The notes beneath the pieces are model-generated. The model was not told the DNA's origin, made no database searches, and saw only the letters and a program-made list of their open reading frames with translations. The position numbers were made by a program, and so were the translations under genes. From NCBI GenBank assembly GCA_024103385.1, contig JAGFIT010000028.1, positions 1-38,754 of the forward strand: a DNA stretch of 38,754 nt, given 5' to 3'. Source of the stretch: Vicingus serpentipes. Its GTDB lineage: Bacteria > Bacteroidota > Bacteroidia > Flavobacteriales_E > Vicingaceae. Below, in pieces: positions 1-7,527 of the stretch (position 1 is its first letter; every line of letters starts with the position of its first letter).

Positions 1-1
1 A

Positions 2-304
2 CCAAGCCCAGGAAAAGTGACTAATTATCATGCTCCAGGAGGGCATGGAATACGTCTTGATACACATGTGTATTCTGGTTATGTAATACCACCTTATTAT
101 GATTCAATGATTTCCAAGTTGATTACTGTTGCTCAAACGAGAGAAGAAGCAATTACAAAAATGGAAAGAGCGTTGGATGAATATATCATAGAAGGAATCA
201 AAACAACAATTCCATTTCATCAACAATTAATGAAGGATAAAAAATTTAGAGCGGGTGATTTTACAACAAAGTTTATGGAAACATTTGAAATACAAGAAAA
301 ATAA
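2..304 (+). CDS. accC: Biotin carboxylase subunit of acetyl-CoA carboxylase, C-terminal end (partial)
   Basis: This is the 3' end of an open frame that enters from the left edge, so the start is outside the window. About 100 residues are visible. The segment [18 protein letters not shown] followed by [12 protein letters not shown] is the typical biotin carboxylase C-terminal domain (usual form PGG.GVR.D.HVY.GY.VPPYYDS...K). The later [12 protein letters not shown] also fits the end of AccC. The enzyme carboxylates biotin on BCCP with ATP and bicarbonate, the first half-reaction of malonyl-CoA synthesis. AccC alone and the carboxylase domains of pyruvate or propionyl-CoA carboxylases look alike here. 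The stop right after the biotin carboxylase domain favours the separate-subunit form. A GTG at 17 is in frame but internal and is not a start. Confidence 0.9.
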   Translation, partial: PSPGKVTNYHAPGGHGIRLDTHVYSGYVIPPYYDSMISKLITVAQTREEAITKMERALDEYIIEGIKTTIPFHQQLMKDKKFRAGDFTTKFMETFEIQEK

Positions 305-335
305 GATAACTTTAAACTCGATAAATTAACTACTT

Positions 336-1172
336 ATGGATAAAAATGTATATAAAGTATTAGTCCCCCACGATTTTTCGTCTGTTGCTAATTGTGCAGT
401 TAGTCATGCTGCTAAAATTGCTAAATCATTTGAAGGAGAAGTTTTTTTACTTCACGTAGTAGCTAAAAATAAAGAAATAGATGATGCTAAATCAAAGTTA
501 AATAAGATAGCTCAAGGAGCGGAAAGTAGCTATGGTGTAAATGTACATGTAATTGTTAGAATAGGTAATATTTTTGAAGATATAGGGGATGTTGCCTCTG
601 AAATAGGAGCAGGGTATATTGTTATGGGAACTCACGGAGCTAGAGGAATGCAGAAAATTATGGGGAGCCACGCCTTAAAAGTGATTTCCTATTCTAAAAT
701 TCCGTTTGTGGTGGTTCAAGAAAAAGGCCCAAGTGATACAGATGCTTATGATGATTTAGTTGTACCTATTGATCATTCAGATGTTACAAAGCAAAAATTG
801 AAGATAGCGGCTAGTATAGCTACTCATTTTAATAGCAAAATACATATTTTTTCAGCTAAAGAGTCAGATGAATTTCTACAAGTAAAATTAGATAGAGAAT
901 TAACTTTTGCGAAGAAATATTTTTCAGAAAAAGGAATTGCTTATGATATTGTTTCAGCGGAAGAATCAAGTAATTTTAAAAAGCAATTGATTCATTTTGC
1001 TGCTAAGATTAATGCGGATATGATTGCTATTGTAAATACAAGAGAAGGAGCGTTATTGCCGGATTTCTTTGGGAGTGAAGAACAAGAAGTAATCGCAAAT
1101 GATGCTGAAATTCCAGTAATTATCACTAACCCAACTCAAAAATTTGTGGCGGGAAGTGTATTTGGAACATGA
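336..1172 (+). CDS. Universal stress protein with two UspA domains
   Basis: The 278-residue protein is a tandem UspA family member. Domain 1 (about residues 5-130) starts VLVPHDFSS and carries the ATP-binding signature G-2x-G-9x-G-S in GTHGARGMQKIMGSHA. Domain 2 (about 140-272) starts DLVVPIDHS and lacks a clean copy of that signature (only a degenerate region near GSEEQEV), so probably only the first domain binds nucleotide. UspA proteins are cytoplasmic and linked to stress survival; the specific role is unknown. The gene follows accC by 31 bp and could be partly co-transcribed with it. It ends at a strong bidirectional terminator shared with the convergent feo operon. Confidence 0.9.
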   Translation: MDKNVYKVLVPHDFSSVANCAVSHAAKIAKSFEGEVFLLHVVAKNKEIDDAKSKLNKIAQGAESSYGVNVHVIVRIGNIFEDIGDVASEIGAGYIVMGTHGARGMQKIMGSHALKVISYSKIPFVVVQEKGPSDTDAYDDLVVPIDHSDVTKQKLKIAASIATHFNSKIHIFSAKESDEFLQVKLDRELTFAKKYFSEKGIAYDIVSAEESSNFKKQLIHFAAKINADMIAIVNTREGALLPDFFGSEEQEVIANDAEIPVIITNPTQKFVAGSVFGT

Positions 1173-1190
1173 TATAACGCCAGTTAAAAT

Positions 1191-1224
1191 AAAAAAACCT
1201 ACAAAATATTTTGTAGGTTTTTTT
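1191..1224. terminator. Bidirectional rho-independent terminator between usp and the feo operon
   Basis: A perfect 34-bp palindrome: an A-run, then ACCTACAAAAT / ATTTTGTAGGT, then a T-run. With A-tract on one side and T-tract on the other it can end both the rightward usp transcript and the leftward feoA-feoB-sprT transcript. Confidence 0.9.
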
Positions 1225-1251
1225 ATGCTTTAAAAAGAGGGAATATATTTT

Positions 1252-1863
1252 TTAATTAATTAGCACCACTTCTGCGACACCATGTATGAAGTATTGTTTT
1301 TTTGATTTTACTTCTTTACAAAGGTAGCGTGTTCTTTGTTTATTGCCTTTAATAAATATTTTCTGGTTGTTAATGCTAAAAGTGCTTCCTTCAGGGATTT
1401 CAGATAAATGAAGCATGTTATTTGTTGTGGCATCATATTCTTTTAATGCTTTAACCAATTGAATATCTCTTGCTGAAGAAGCCGAAGGGTTTGCCATATG
1501 TCTTTTTAATTCAATAGCTATCTTGTTAGGAAATATATTTTTTTGAAGTAAGGTATTGATGAGTAATTTAAATTCTCTTTTCCATTCTTCACCATGTGCC
1601 TTTACTTGGTGTTTATGACGATTCCACACCAGTAGATGGGCAAATTCATGAGTTAGTGTAATTAAAAAGGCATACTGATTTAAGTTATGATTAATGCTGA
1701 TTCGTGGATTTTGTTGGCTGTGGTCAGTTCTAAAATCACCGAACTTCGTACTCCTTTGTTTTGTGATTTTGAGCTCAAAAGTACGTTGTTGAAACCATAA
1801 CTGTAAAATAGGAATGCTTTTTTCGGGTACGTGATTTTTTACAATAGCTAAATTTTTATCCAT
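1252..1863 (-). CDS. SprT-like zinc metalloprotease domain protein
   Basis: A 203-residue protein with the zinc protease motif HEFAH (H72, E73, H76) followed by HGEEWKREFK, where the third ligand lies in the SprT/SprT-like family. A basic C-terminal part (about residues 135-203) may bind DNA or RNA, as in the SprT zinc-ribbon tail, but no Cys pairs are visible. I chose ATG at 1863 (MDKNLAIVK). The open frame extends to 1890, but that start would overlap the 3' end of feoB by 23 bp; from 1863 the gap to the feoB stop is 4 bp. It is the last gene of a feoA-feoB-sprT operon. The link with iron uptake may be only positional. Confidence 0.8.
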   Translation of the reverse strand: MDKNLAIVKNHVPEKSIPILQLWFQQRTFELKITKQRSTKFGDFRTDHSQQNPRISINHNLNQYAFLITLTHEFAHLLVWNRHKHQVKAHGEEWKREFKLLINTLLQKNIFPNKIAIELKRHMANPSASSARDIQLVKALKEYDATTNNMLHLSEIPEGSTFSINNQKIFIKGNKQRTRYLCKEVKSKKQYFIHGVAEVVLIN

Positions 1864-1867
1864 TTTT

Positions 1868-3811
1868 TTAAGAAAAAATATGATAAACAACTAAGCTAGA
1901 GAAATAAGCCAATGAACTCATGTAAATCAATTGGATAAATGGCCATTTTAATGATTTAGTTTCTTTATGAACAATAACTAAGGTAGTCATGCACTGCATG
2001 GCAAAAGCATAAAAAATAAGTAAAGATAAAGTGGTTGCTAACGTGTAAAGCGGTTTCCCTGTTTTAGGATTTTCAGCTAACAGCATTTTTTGTTTGATGG
2101 ATTTAGTGTTGTCTTCGTCTCCAACACTATATAACGTTGCCATAGTACTTACAAAAACTTCTCTAGCAGCAAAAGAAGTCACCAAAGCAATACCAATTTT
2201 CCAATCAAAACCGATAGGTTTAATCAATGGTTCAATTGTTTTTCCAATAATTCCTGCATAGGAAGCTTCTAATTTTTCAGCAGCTATAAATGTTTGAATT
2301 TCATCATTATTGTATTTAGTATCAAAATGTTCAGAAGTGTATTTTTCTTCTATTAATTGAAAAGAATTGTCTGGCCCGTATGATGAAAGTACCCATAGAA
2401 TAACAGATATAGCAACAATTATTTTACCAGCATCAAATAAAAATAACCTTACTTTATTGTAAATAGAGAGGGTAACATTGTTCCACCGAGGCAATCTGTA
2501 AATAGGCATTTCAAGCATAAAACTGCTTTTTTCTTTAGATTTTATAATCCATTTCATAACAAGCGCAGCCATTAAAGCAGCAATAAAGCCTAATAAATAA
2601 AGCGCCATCATTATTAACCCTTGTAAGTTAAAAGCACCAAAAACGCTTTCTTTAGGAACAATTAAAGCCAGTAGTAAGGTATAAACAGGAATCCTAGCAG
2701 AGCAACTGATTAATGGAGCAACCATAATTGTGATGAGGCGTTCTTTATAATTATTGATGGTTCTTGCTCCCATAATAGAAGGAACGGCACATGCTGTACT
2801 GCTTAATAAGGGGATGATTGATTTTCCGTTTAATCCAAACTGTCTTAGTATACGGTCCATCAAAAAACTAACTCTCGCCATATAGCCTGTATCTTCTAAG
2901 ATGGTAATAAAAGCAAACAGCATAGCAATTTGAGGTACAAAAACACCAATCCCTCCTAATCCAGCTATAACACCATCGACAATTAAATCGGTTAGCATTC
3001 CCGCTGGTAATGTTTGGGTTAAAAAATCACTTAATAATAAAAAAGCATTTTCAATTAGTTCCATAGGGTATGATGACCATGAGAAAATGGCTTGAAAGAT
3101 GATGAATAAAAGGGAAAGAAAAATTAAATATCCATATATTTTATGAGTAAGTATGTTGTCTATTTTCTTAGTTAAAATAGAGAGTTTATCCTCTCCTTTT
3201 TTGATTAAACATTCGTTTACAATATGATTGATTTTATTGTATCGAAGCATGGTTTCATCGATAACATTAGAAGAATGATGTTGGTCTACAAATGAATTGT
3301 TTTGATAAGAAAAATTACTAATGGCATATTTTAAATCATCAATTCCTTTTCCGATTCGTGCATTAATCGGCACAACAGGAATACCTAGTAAGGAAGAGAG
3401 TTGATTTATTTTAATCTCTTGGTTGTTTTTCTGTAATAAATCCATCATGTTTAACACTAAAATTACTGGTTTTTTTAAATCAATAATTTGTGTACATAAC
3501 AGTAAGTTTCTTTTTAAATTGGTAGAATCAGCAACAATAACAATAATGTCTTTTTTGGATTTTTGAATGTATTCTTGAGTAATGCGTTCATCTTCGGAAC
3601 AAGGGTTTAAACCATATGTTCCTGGCAAATCAATTATTGTATATTTTTTGTTTTTAATGTTAAAAGCACCCACTTTTTTATCTACGGTTACTCCTGGAAA
3701 ATTCCCAACATGTTGGTTTAATCCTGTAAGAGTGTTAAATAGAGTGCTTTTTCCAGTGTTGGGGTTGCCAACCAAGAGAATGGAGGAGTTATTATTTTCT
3801 AGGCTCTTCAC
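1868..3811 (-). CDS. feoB: Ferrous iron transporter FeoB
   Basis: Inner-membrane Fe(II) transporter of 647 residues with an N-terminal GTPase domain and a polytopic C-terminal domain. G1 is GNPNTGKST (residues 15-23), G3 is DLPG (61-64), G4 is NMMD (121-124). The membrane part (about 225-645) contains two gate-like repeats, one including the conserved SCSARIPVY segment. It is somewhat shorter than the roughly 770-residue E. coli protein, mainly at linkers, with nothing clearly missing. The start is 3 bp after the feoA stop, so the two are very probably translationally linked. Expression is likely controlled through the inverted repeat ahead of feoA. Confidence 0.97.
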   Translation of the reverse strand: MKSLENNNSSILLVGNPNTGKSTLFNTLTGLNQHVGNFPGVTVDKKVGAFNIKNKKYTIIDLPGTYGLNPCSEDERITQEYIQKSKKDIIVIVADSTNLKRNLLLCTQIIDLKKPVILVLNMMDLLQKNNQEIKINQLSSLLGIPVVPINARIGKGIDDLKYAISNFSYQNNSFVDQHHSSNVIDETMLRYNKINHIVNECLIKKGEDKLSILTKKIDNILTHKIYGYLIFLSLLFIIFQAIFSWSSYPMELIENAFLLLSDFLTQTLPAGMLTDLIVDGVIAGLGGIGVFVPQIAMLFAFITILEDTGYMARVSFLMDRILRQFGLNGKSIIPLLSSTACAVPSIMGARTINNYKERLITIMVAPLISCSARIPVYTLLLALIVPKESVFGAFNLQGLIMMALYLLGFIAALMAALVMKWIIKSKEKSSFMLEMPIYRLPRWNNVTLSIYNKVRLFLFDAGKIIVAISVILWVLSSYGPDNSFQLIEEKYTSEHFDTKYNNDEIQTFIAAEKLEASYAGIIGKTIEPLIKPIGFDWKIGIALVTSFAAREVFVSTMATLYSVGDEDNTKSIKQKMLLAENPKTGKPLYTLATTLSLLIFYAFAMQCMTTLVIVHKETKSLKWPFIQLIYMSSLAYFSSLVVYHIFS

Positions 3812-3814
3812 TAC

Positions 3815-4048
3815 TTATAGAGTGTTTTTAAGAATGCTAATGTTTTTGGCATCCGCTTTTCTAATGCATATGTAATTTACGCCAGAAGTAATTAATATTG
3901 GATCTTTTAATGGTGCTATTCGCTCTATTTTGATAACTTCTCCTAAAATAAAACCCATCGTCAACATTTGTAATGCTAAATCTTCATCATTGATTTGTTG
4001 AATAGTGCCCGTCTCGTTTTCTTCTAAAAGGTCTAAAGTTGTTATCAT
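3815..4048 (-). CDS. feoA: Ferrous iron transport accessory protein FeoA
   Basis: A 77-residue SH3-like protein of the FeoA family, with the typical pattern of a short N-terminal segment, a central LxxMGFILGEVIKIERIAP block and a C-terminal GVNYICIRKADA block. FeoA is a small cytosolic partner needed for FeoB function. It is the first gene of the leftward feoA-feoB-sprT operon. A phylum-type -7 element is at 4089-4096 and a 9-bp inverted repeat at 4057-4079 lies between that element and the start codon. Confidence 0.95.
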   Translation of the reverse strand: MITTLDLLEENETGTIQQINDEDLALQMLTMGFILGEVIKIERIAPLKDPILITSGVNYICIRKADAKNISILKNTL

Positions 4049-4056
4049 TATGTTTG

Positions 4057-4079
4057 TTATTTAGAATAAGTCTAAATAA
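4057..4079. promoter_or_regulatory. Perfect inverted repeat, candidate iron/manganese regulator operator for feoAB
   Basis: The arms TTATTTAGA and TCTAAATAA are exact reverse complements, separated by 5 nt. The TTTAGA-N5-TCTAAA core resembles operators of DtxR/MntR-family regulators more than the classical Fur box. It lies 9 bp upstream of the feoA ATG and just downstream of the -7 element, so a bound repressor would block early transcription. Seen directly: the repeat and its position. Inferred: the regulator family. Confidence 0.6.
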
Positions 4080-4088
4080 AGAAAGATT

Positions 4089-4096
4089 CAAAAGTA
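4089..4096 (-). promoter_or_regulatory. Bacteroidota -7 promoter element for feoAB
   Basis: On the minus strand this reads TACTTTTG, an exact match to TAnnTTTG. The -33 region 19 nt upstream reads TGGA, a poor match to TTTG. The transcript would start near 4084-4086 and contain the inverted repeat in its short leader. Confidence 0.6.
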
Positions 4097-4150
4097 GTGG
4101 AATTAATCTATTTATTCCATGATTTTAATCAGAAAATTAAGAAAGTATCT

Positions 4151-4288
4151 TTAGCTGTGCTTTTGTTTTATTTCTTTTTGATTGCTCCAATGCGGACAAG
4201 AATTGCATTTATTTTTCCTAGCATGGCAAGCATATAAAAATAAAACAATGCCAATTAGTAAAATAGGATGTAATTTTTTCAACTTCAT
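4151..4288 (-). CDS. Small Cys-containing membrane or lipoprotein-like peptide upstream of feoA
   Basis: A 45-codon ORF not assignable to a family I can name with confidence. Residues 1-20 form a short basic N-terminus (MKLKKLHP) and a hydrophobic stretch (ILLIGIVLFLYA). Cys21 is placed as in a weak lipobox (LYAC). A short polar tail contains Cys28 and Cys31 in KCNSCPHW, a CxxC pair with a nearby His. A perfect phylum -7 element (TACCTTTG, 4294-4301) lies 5 nt before the ATG, which argues for a real gene. It points the same way as feoAB and lies directly upstream. FeoB-associated Cys-rich small membrane proteins are known, but I cannot claim homology. Confidence 0.55.
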   Translation of the reverse strand: MKLKKLHPILLIGIVLFLYACHARKNKCNSCPHWSNQKEIKQKHS

Positions 4289-4293
4289 AATAA

Positions 4294-4301
4294 CAAAGGT
4301 A
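4294..4301 (-). promoter_or_regulatory. -7 promoter element for the small Cys-containing ORF
   Basis: Minus strand TACCTTTG, exact TAnnTTTG, only 5 nt from the ATG at 4288. The transcript would be leaderless or nearly so. No good -33 TTTG is visible 19 nt upstream. Confidence 0.5.
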
Positions 4302-4406
4302 AAAATAAAAAAAGAAGAAGATTGTTATAATTCGAAATAAAGAGGTGATGTGAGAATCAGAGACTATTACTAAAGTTAATCCATAATAAATTTTTACTTT
4401 TATGAT

Positions 4407-5162
4407 TTGAAAGAGATATCATTGAGTATACTTTATCACATAGGGAAATATTTTATTTTACTTTCAAAAGTATTTAAGAAGCCTGATAATTATAAAATTT
4501 ATAGGCGTCAAATTTTACATGAGATGGTAAGTTTAGGCCTTGGTTCTTTGGGGCTTATTGCCATTATTTCGCTTTTTATGGGTGCGGTAGTTACTATTCA
4601 AACAGTAGCAGCGATTGATAGTCCTTTGATTCCTTTATATACAGTTGGGTTTGCTACTAGACAATCTTTTATTTTAGAGTTAGCCCCAACAGTGATGTGT
4701 TTAATTTTGTCAGGTAAAATAGGCTCTAACATTGCTTCAGAAATAGGAACGATGCGTATTTCTGAACAAATTGATGCCTTAGAAATTATGGGAGTTAATT
4801 CTGCATCATATTTGATTTTTCCGAAAATTATTGCGGCTCTATTTACTATTCCAATGATTATTATTTATAGTATGTTTTTAGGGATATTAGGAGGTTGGAT
4901 TGTAGGGGCATACTCTAATAATTTAACAATTGACGAATATCTTTATGGGATAAGGTGGAATTTTAACATGTTCCACATTACATATGCCATGATAAAAACA
5001 CTTTTTTTTGCTTTTATTATTACTAGCATTCCTGCTTATCATGGTTATTTCACTAGAGGAGGATCTTTAGAAATAGGTGTTTCAAGTACTAAGTCAGTGG
5101 TGTATAGCAGTATTAGTATATTAATTATTAATTACATTTTAACGCAGTTGTTATTAATATGA
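4407..5162 (+). CDS. mlaE: MlaE-type lipid transport ABC permease
   Basis: A 251-residue inner-membrane permease of the MlaE/YrbE family, with about five to six hydrophobic segments and the family motif GKIGSNIASEIGTMRISEQIDALEIMG around residues 102-128. MlaE with MlaF moves phospholipid between inner membrane and a periplasmic MCE protein to maintain outer-membrane asymmetry. The start is a TTG at 4407: the ATG at 4402 is out of frame and hits a stop at once, and the translation from TTG (MKEISLSILYHIGKY) matches the usual N-terminus. The stop overlaps the mlaF start by 4 bp. No mlaD-like gene follows. Confidence 0.88.
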   Translation: MKEISLSILYHIGKYFILLSKVFKKPDNYKIYRRQILHEMVSLGLGSLGLIAIISLFMGAVVTIQTVAAIDSPLIPLYTVGFATRQSFILELAPTVMCLILSGKIGSNIASEIGTMRISEQIDALEIMGVNSASYLIFPKIIAALFTIPMIIIYSMFLGILGGWIVGAYSNNLTIDEYLYGIRWNFNMFHITYAMIKTLFFAFIITSIPAYHGYFTRGGSLEIGVSSTKSVVYSSISILIINYILTQLLLI

Positions 5163-5908
5163 TTACGGTTAAAAATATCAATAAATCGTTTTCAGGAAAC
5201 CAGATTCTGCATGACATCTCTATTAATTTTTTGAGAGGAAAAACCAATATGATTATAGGTGCTAGTGGGTCCGGGAAGTCAGTCTTGACTAAGTGTATTG
5301 TTGGATTACATGAAATTGATAGTGGATTGATTGAGTATGATGGAAGAGATTTTACACATATGAACTTTAAGGAACGGAAGGGAATTAGGGCAGAGATAGG
5401 AATGCTGTTTCAAGGATCAGCTTTATTTGATTCATTAACAGTAGAGGAGAATGTGAGGTTCCCATTAGAAATGCATACTGATAAGAGTAAAGAAGAAATA
5501 TTAGATCGAGTTAATTTCTGTTTACAACGGGTAAACTTAGAGAATGTAAATCATCTACATCCTTCTGAATTGAGTGGAGGAATGAAAAAGAGGGTTGGAA
5601 TAGCCAGAGCAATTGCTTTGAAGCCAAAATATCTGTTTTGTGATGAACCTAATTCAGGTTTAGATCCGCAAACTTCTATTGTTATAGATAATTTAATTCA
5701 AGAAATTACTCAGGAGTATGATATCACAACTATAGTTATTTCTCATGATATGAATTCTGTAATGGAGGCTGGAGATCATATTTCATTTATCTATCAAGGT
5801 CGAAAATGGTGGGAAGGAGATAGGCATGAAATATTAAAAACAGATAATCCGGAGTTGTGTGATTTTGTTTACGCTTCACGTATCATGCAAAAATTTAGAA
5901 AGCTGTGA
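5159..5908 (+). CDS. mlaF: MlaF-type lipid transport ABC ATPase
   Basis: A 249-residue ABC ATPase. Walker A is GASGSGKS (residues 34-41), the signature is LSGGMKKRVGIARA, Walker B is YLFCDEPNSGLDP, and the switch histidine is in TTIVISHD. It pairs with the upstream permease through an ATGA overlap, giving translational coupling. The family energises phospholipid transfer between membranes. The next gene is convergent and unrelated, so the MCE substrate-binding partner must be encoded elsewhere or be absent. Confidence 0.92.
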   Translation: MITVKNINKSFSGNQILHDISINFLRGKTNMIIGASGSGKSVLTKCIVGLHEIDSGLIEYDGRDFTHMNFKERKGIRAEIGMLFQGSALFDSLTVEENVRFPLEMHTDKSKEEILDRVNFCLQRVNLENVNHLHPSELSGGMKKRVGIARAIALKPKYLFCDEPNSGLDPQTSIVIDNLIQEITQEYDITTIVISHDMNSVMEAGDHISFIYQGRKWWEGDRHEILKTDNPELCDFVYASRIMQKFRKL

Positions 5909-5940
5909 ATGAATAATGAATTAGGATAAAAAAATAGGAT

Positions 5941-5976
5941 AAAAAAACCCCTTAGAATTTTCTAAGGGTTTTTTTT
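5941..5976. terminator. Bidirectional terminator between mlaF and the T9SS cargo gene
   Basis: The stem CCCTTAGAA / TTCTAAGGG (5949-5957 and 5960-5968) has an A-run on its left and a T-run on its right. It serves both the rightward mlaEF and the leftward gene ending at 5998. Confidence 0.9.
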
Positions 5977-5997
5977 ATGTGTGAAAAAAAGAGTGAT

Positions 5998-7287
5998 TTA
6001 CTCTTTAATTAACTTAACTGTTTTTGTTACGTTATTGTTTTCAATAGTTAAGAAGTAAATACCATTACTTTGACCTTCTAATGAAATGCTTTCGTTAGTA
6101 AGTCCTGAGAAAGAAACTTTCTTCGTTACTACTGTTTGTCCAACGATGTTTTTAACAGATAAGATTACATTTTCTGTAGCGTTAGCTGATAAGTTAACAG
6201 TAAATATACCGTTGCTTGGATTAGGATATACAGAGAAATCAACATTATTTGTTAATTCTTCGAAACCTACGCCAGTTTGAGAGATTTTAGCTGTAATTGA
6301 ATGAGCCTCATTTACAAAAGCTGCACCAAAGGCATGTGCTGGAAGCATTCTTTTGTACCAGCCACTGGTAGTTTCATATCTCGCTTGTTTGTTCACAATA
6401 TAAGCTGTGTTCCAGTCATCTTTTTGGTAAAAGAAGAATGAGCTTGGTCCTTCAAATTCATAAGCTCTAATCATCCACCCATTTTTTTGGGTTAAAAGAG
6501 TATCAGCCATAGTATAAGTGTATCCAGGTATGAAGTCTACAGTAATAGCAAATCTATCTTTAAAGAATCTATTACCTGCATAAAGATTGCCAGGTATAGT
6601 TATACCTCCCGCATCAATTTTTATTACATGCGTTCCATTTGAAAGACTATCAGCATGCACAGCACTAGTCAAAGGAATTTTAAACGATTGGATTACACCA
6701 AGACTTGCACGGAAGTTATTATCAAGGTAGATGTTATTCGTAAAAACAGTATCGCTTAGTGCTTGTCCGAAGTTAGTGTTTACTGCAGAGTTAGTGAAAT
6801 AGCCATAAACATTAGCAGCATTTACAGCCAAATTGATTACTTGAACTAATAGCGTATCGGTTGAGCTGTTGTCTGGTCTTTTATAAGTTCCTTGAACTGT
6901 AATAGAGTCAATTTGGAAATCCTCTCCAGTAACAAAGTTCGCCATTTCTGCAGCATAGATAATATCATTGATATTAAAAGATTGAGCAATACCATATAAA
7001 AATGGGTTATGAAAAGTCAAACCATCATATGTAGCTGTTACAGTAGAATCTGGGTGCATATATGTTCTCCAAGCTGCAATAGTTGAGGTGGAGTAAAAAG
7101 CTTCATAATCATCAACGTATGACATCCAAAAGCTAGCGTTTGCTTTATTATTAGCTGTTTTTTGGTATTCACGAGTTGTATTTACAGCAGAGTTAGGATT
7201 GTCTATGCTGTTCTGGTCAGTCCCATTTTGAGCAAAACCAGCAACTGCAATTAAAGCAGTACTTAGTAAAAGGTAGATTTTTTTCAT
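5998..7287 (-). CDS. Secreted protein with C-terminal type IX secretion sorting domain
   Basis: A 429-residue protein that I cannot assign beyond its ends. The N-terminus MKKIYLLLSTALIAVAGFAQ is a clear Sec signal peptide ending at AQ. The last ~75 residues form a T9SS type A sorting domain, with YPNPSNGIFTVNL, a central VGQTV and SNGIYFLTIEN, ending KLIKE. The middle (about 40-340) is rich in Asn, Thr and aromatic residues and looks beta-rich, with no visible catalytic motif. The product is probably exported across the outer membrane and either cell-surface attached or released. I chose ATG at 7287 because it begins the signal peptide; the open frame extends to 7335 but that would put a -7 element (7333-7340) at the gene's start. 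Confidence 0.88.
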   Translation of the reverse strand: MKKIYLLLSTALIAVAGFAQNGTDQNSIDNPNSAVNTTREYQKTANNKANASFWMSYVDDYEAFYSTSTIAAWRTYMHPDSTVTATYDGLTFHNPFLYGIAQSFNINDIIYAAEMANFVTGEDFQIDSITVQGTYKRPDNSSTDTLLVQVINLAVNAANVYGYFTNSAVNTNFGQALSDTVFTNNIYLDNNFRASLGVIQSFKIPLTSAVHADSLSNGTHVIKIDAGGITIPGNLYAGNRFFKDRFAITVDFIPGYTYTMADTLLTQKNGWMIRAYEFEGPSSFFFYQKDDWNTAYIVNKQARYETTSGWYKRMLPAHAFGAAFVNEAHSITAKISQTGVGFEELTNNVDFSVYPNPSNGIFTVNLSANATENVILSVKNIVGQTVVTKKVSFSGLTNESISLEGQSNGIYFLTIENNNVTKTVKLIKE

Positions 7288-7332
7288 GATTTTAATGTTA
7301 GTGTTTTTAAATAAGTTAAAAAATAAGTGTAA

Positions 7333-7340
7333 CAAATGTA
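7333..7340 (-). promoter_or_regulatory. -7 promoter element for the T9SS cargo gene
   Basis: Minus strand TACATTTG matches TAnnTTTG, 45 nt before the ATG at 7287. The -33 region is only a T-rich stretch. This supports the shorter start of the gene. Confidence 0.5.
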
Positions 7341-7467
7341 ATGTTTTTTTATAAATGGAAAAAGCTAGAACGTTAAAATTTCTTATTTTTTTTACATTTA
7401 CAATTAATTAAGATGGAAAGACTTTTTAGTTTCTAGTAATAAAAAGAGCTGGAGATAAACTAAAAAT

Positions 7468-7506
7468 AAAAAGCCCTCCGAAAATATTTTCGGAGGGCTT
7501 TTTATT
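7468..7506 (-). terminator. Terminator of gcvP
   Basis: A perfect 30-bp palindrome (7471-7500, arms AAGCCCTCCGAAAAT and its complement) followed on the minus strand by a T-rich run, 28 bp past the gcvP stop. A flanking T-run on the plus side could also let it work in the other direction. Confidence 0.92.
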
Positions 7507-7527
7507 TTTACAAAATTTCATTTTTAT

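Noticed and set aside
3582..3875. Plus-strand open frame opposite feoB/feoA
   Set aside because: It is the antisense of the GTPase domain and shows no protein-like composition.
4041..4080. Classical Fur box ahead of feoA
   Set aside because: The dyad does not match the GATAATGATAATCATTATC pattern; the DtxR-type form fits better.
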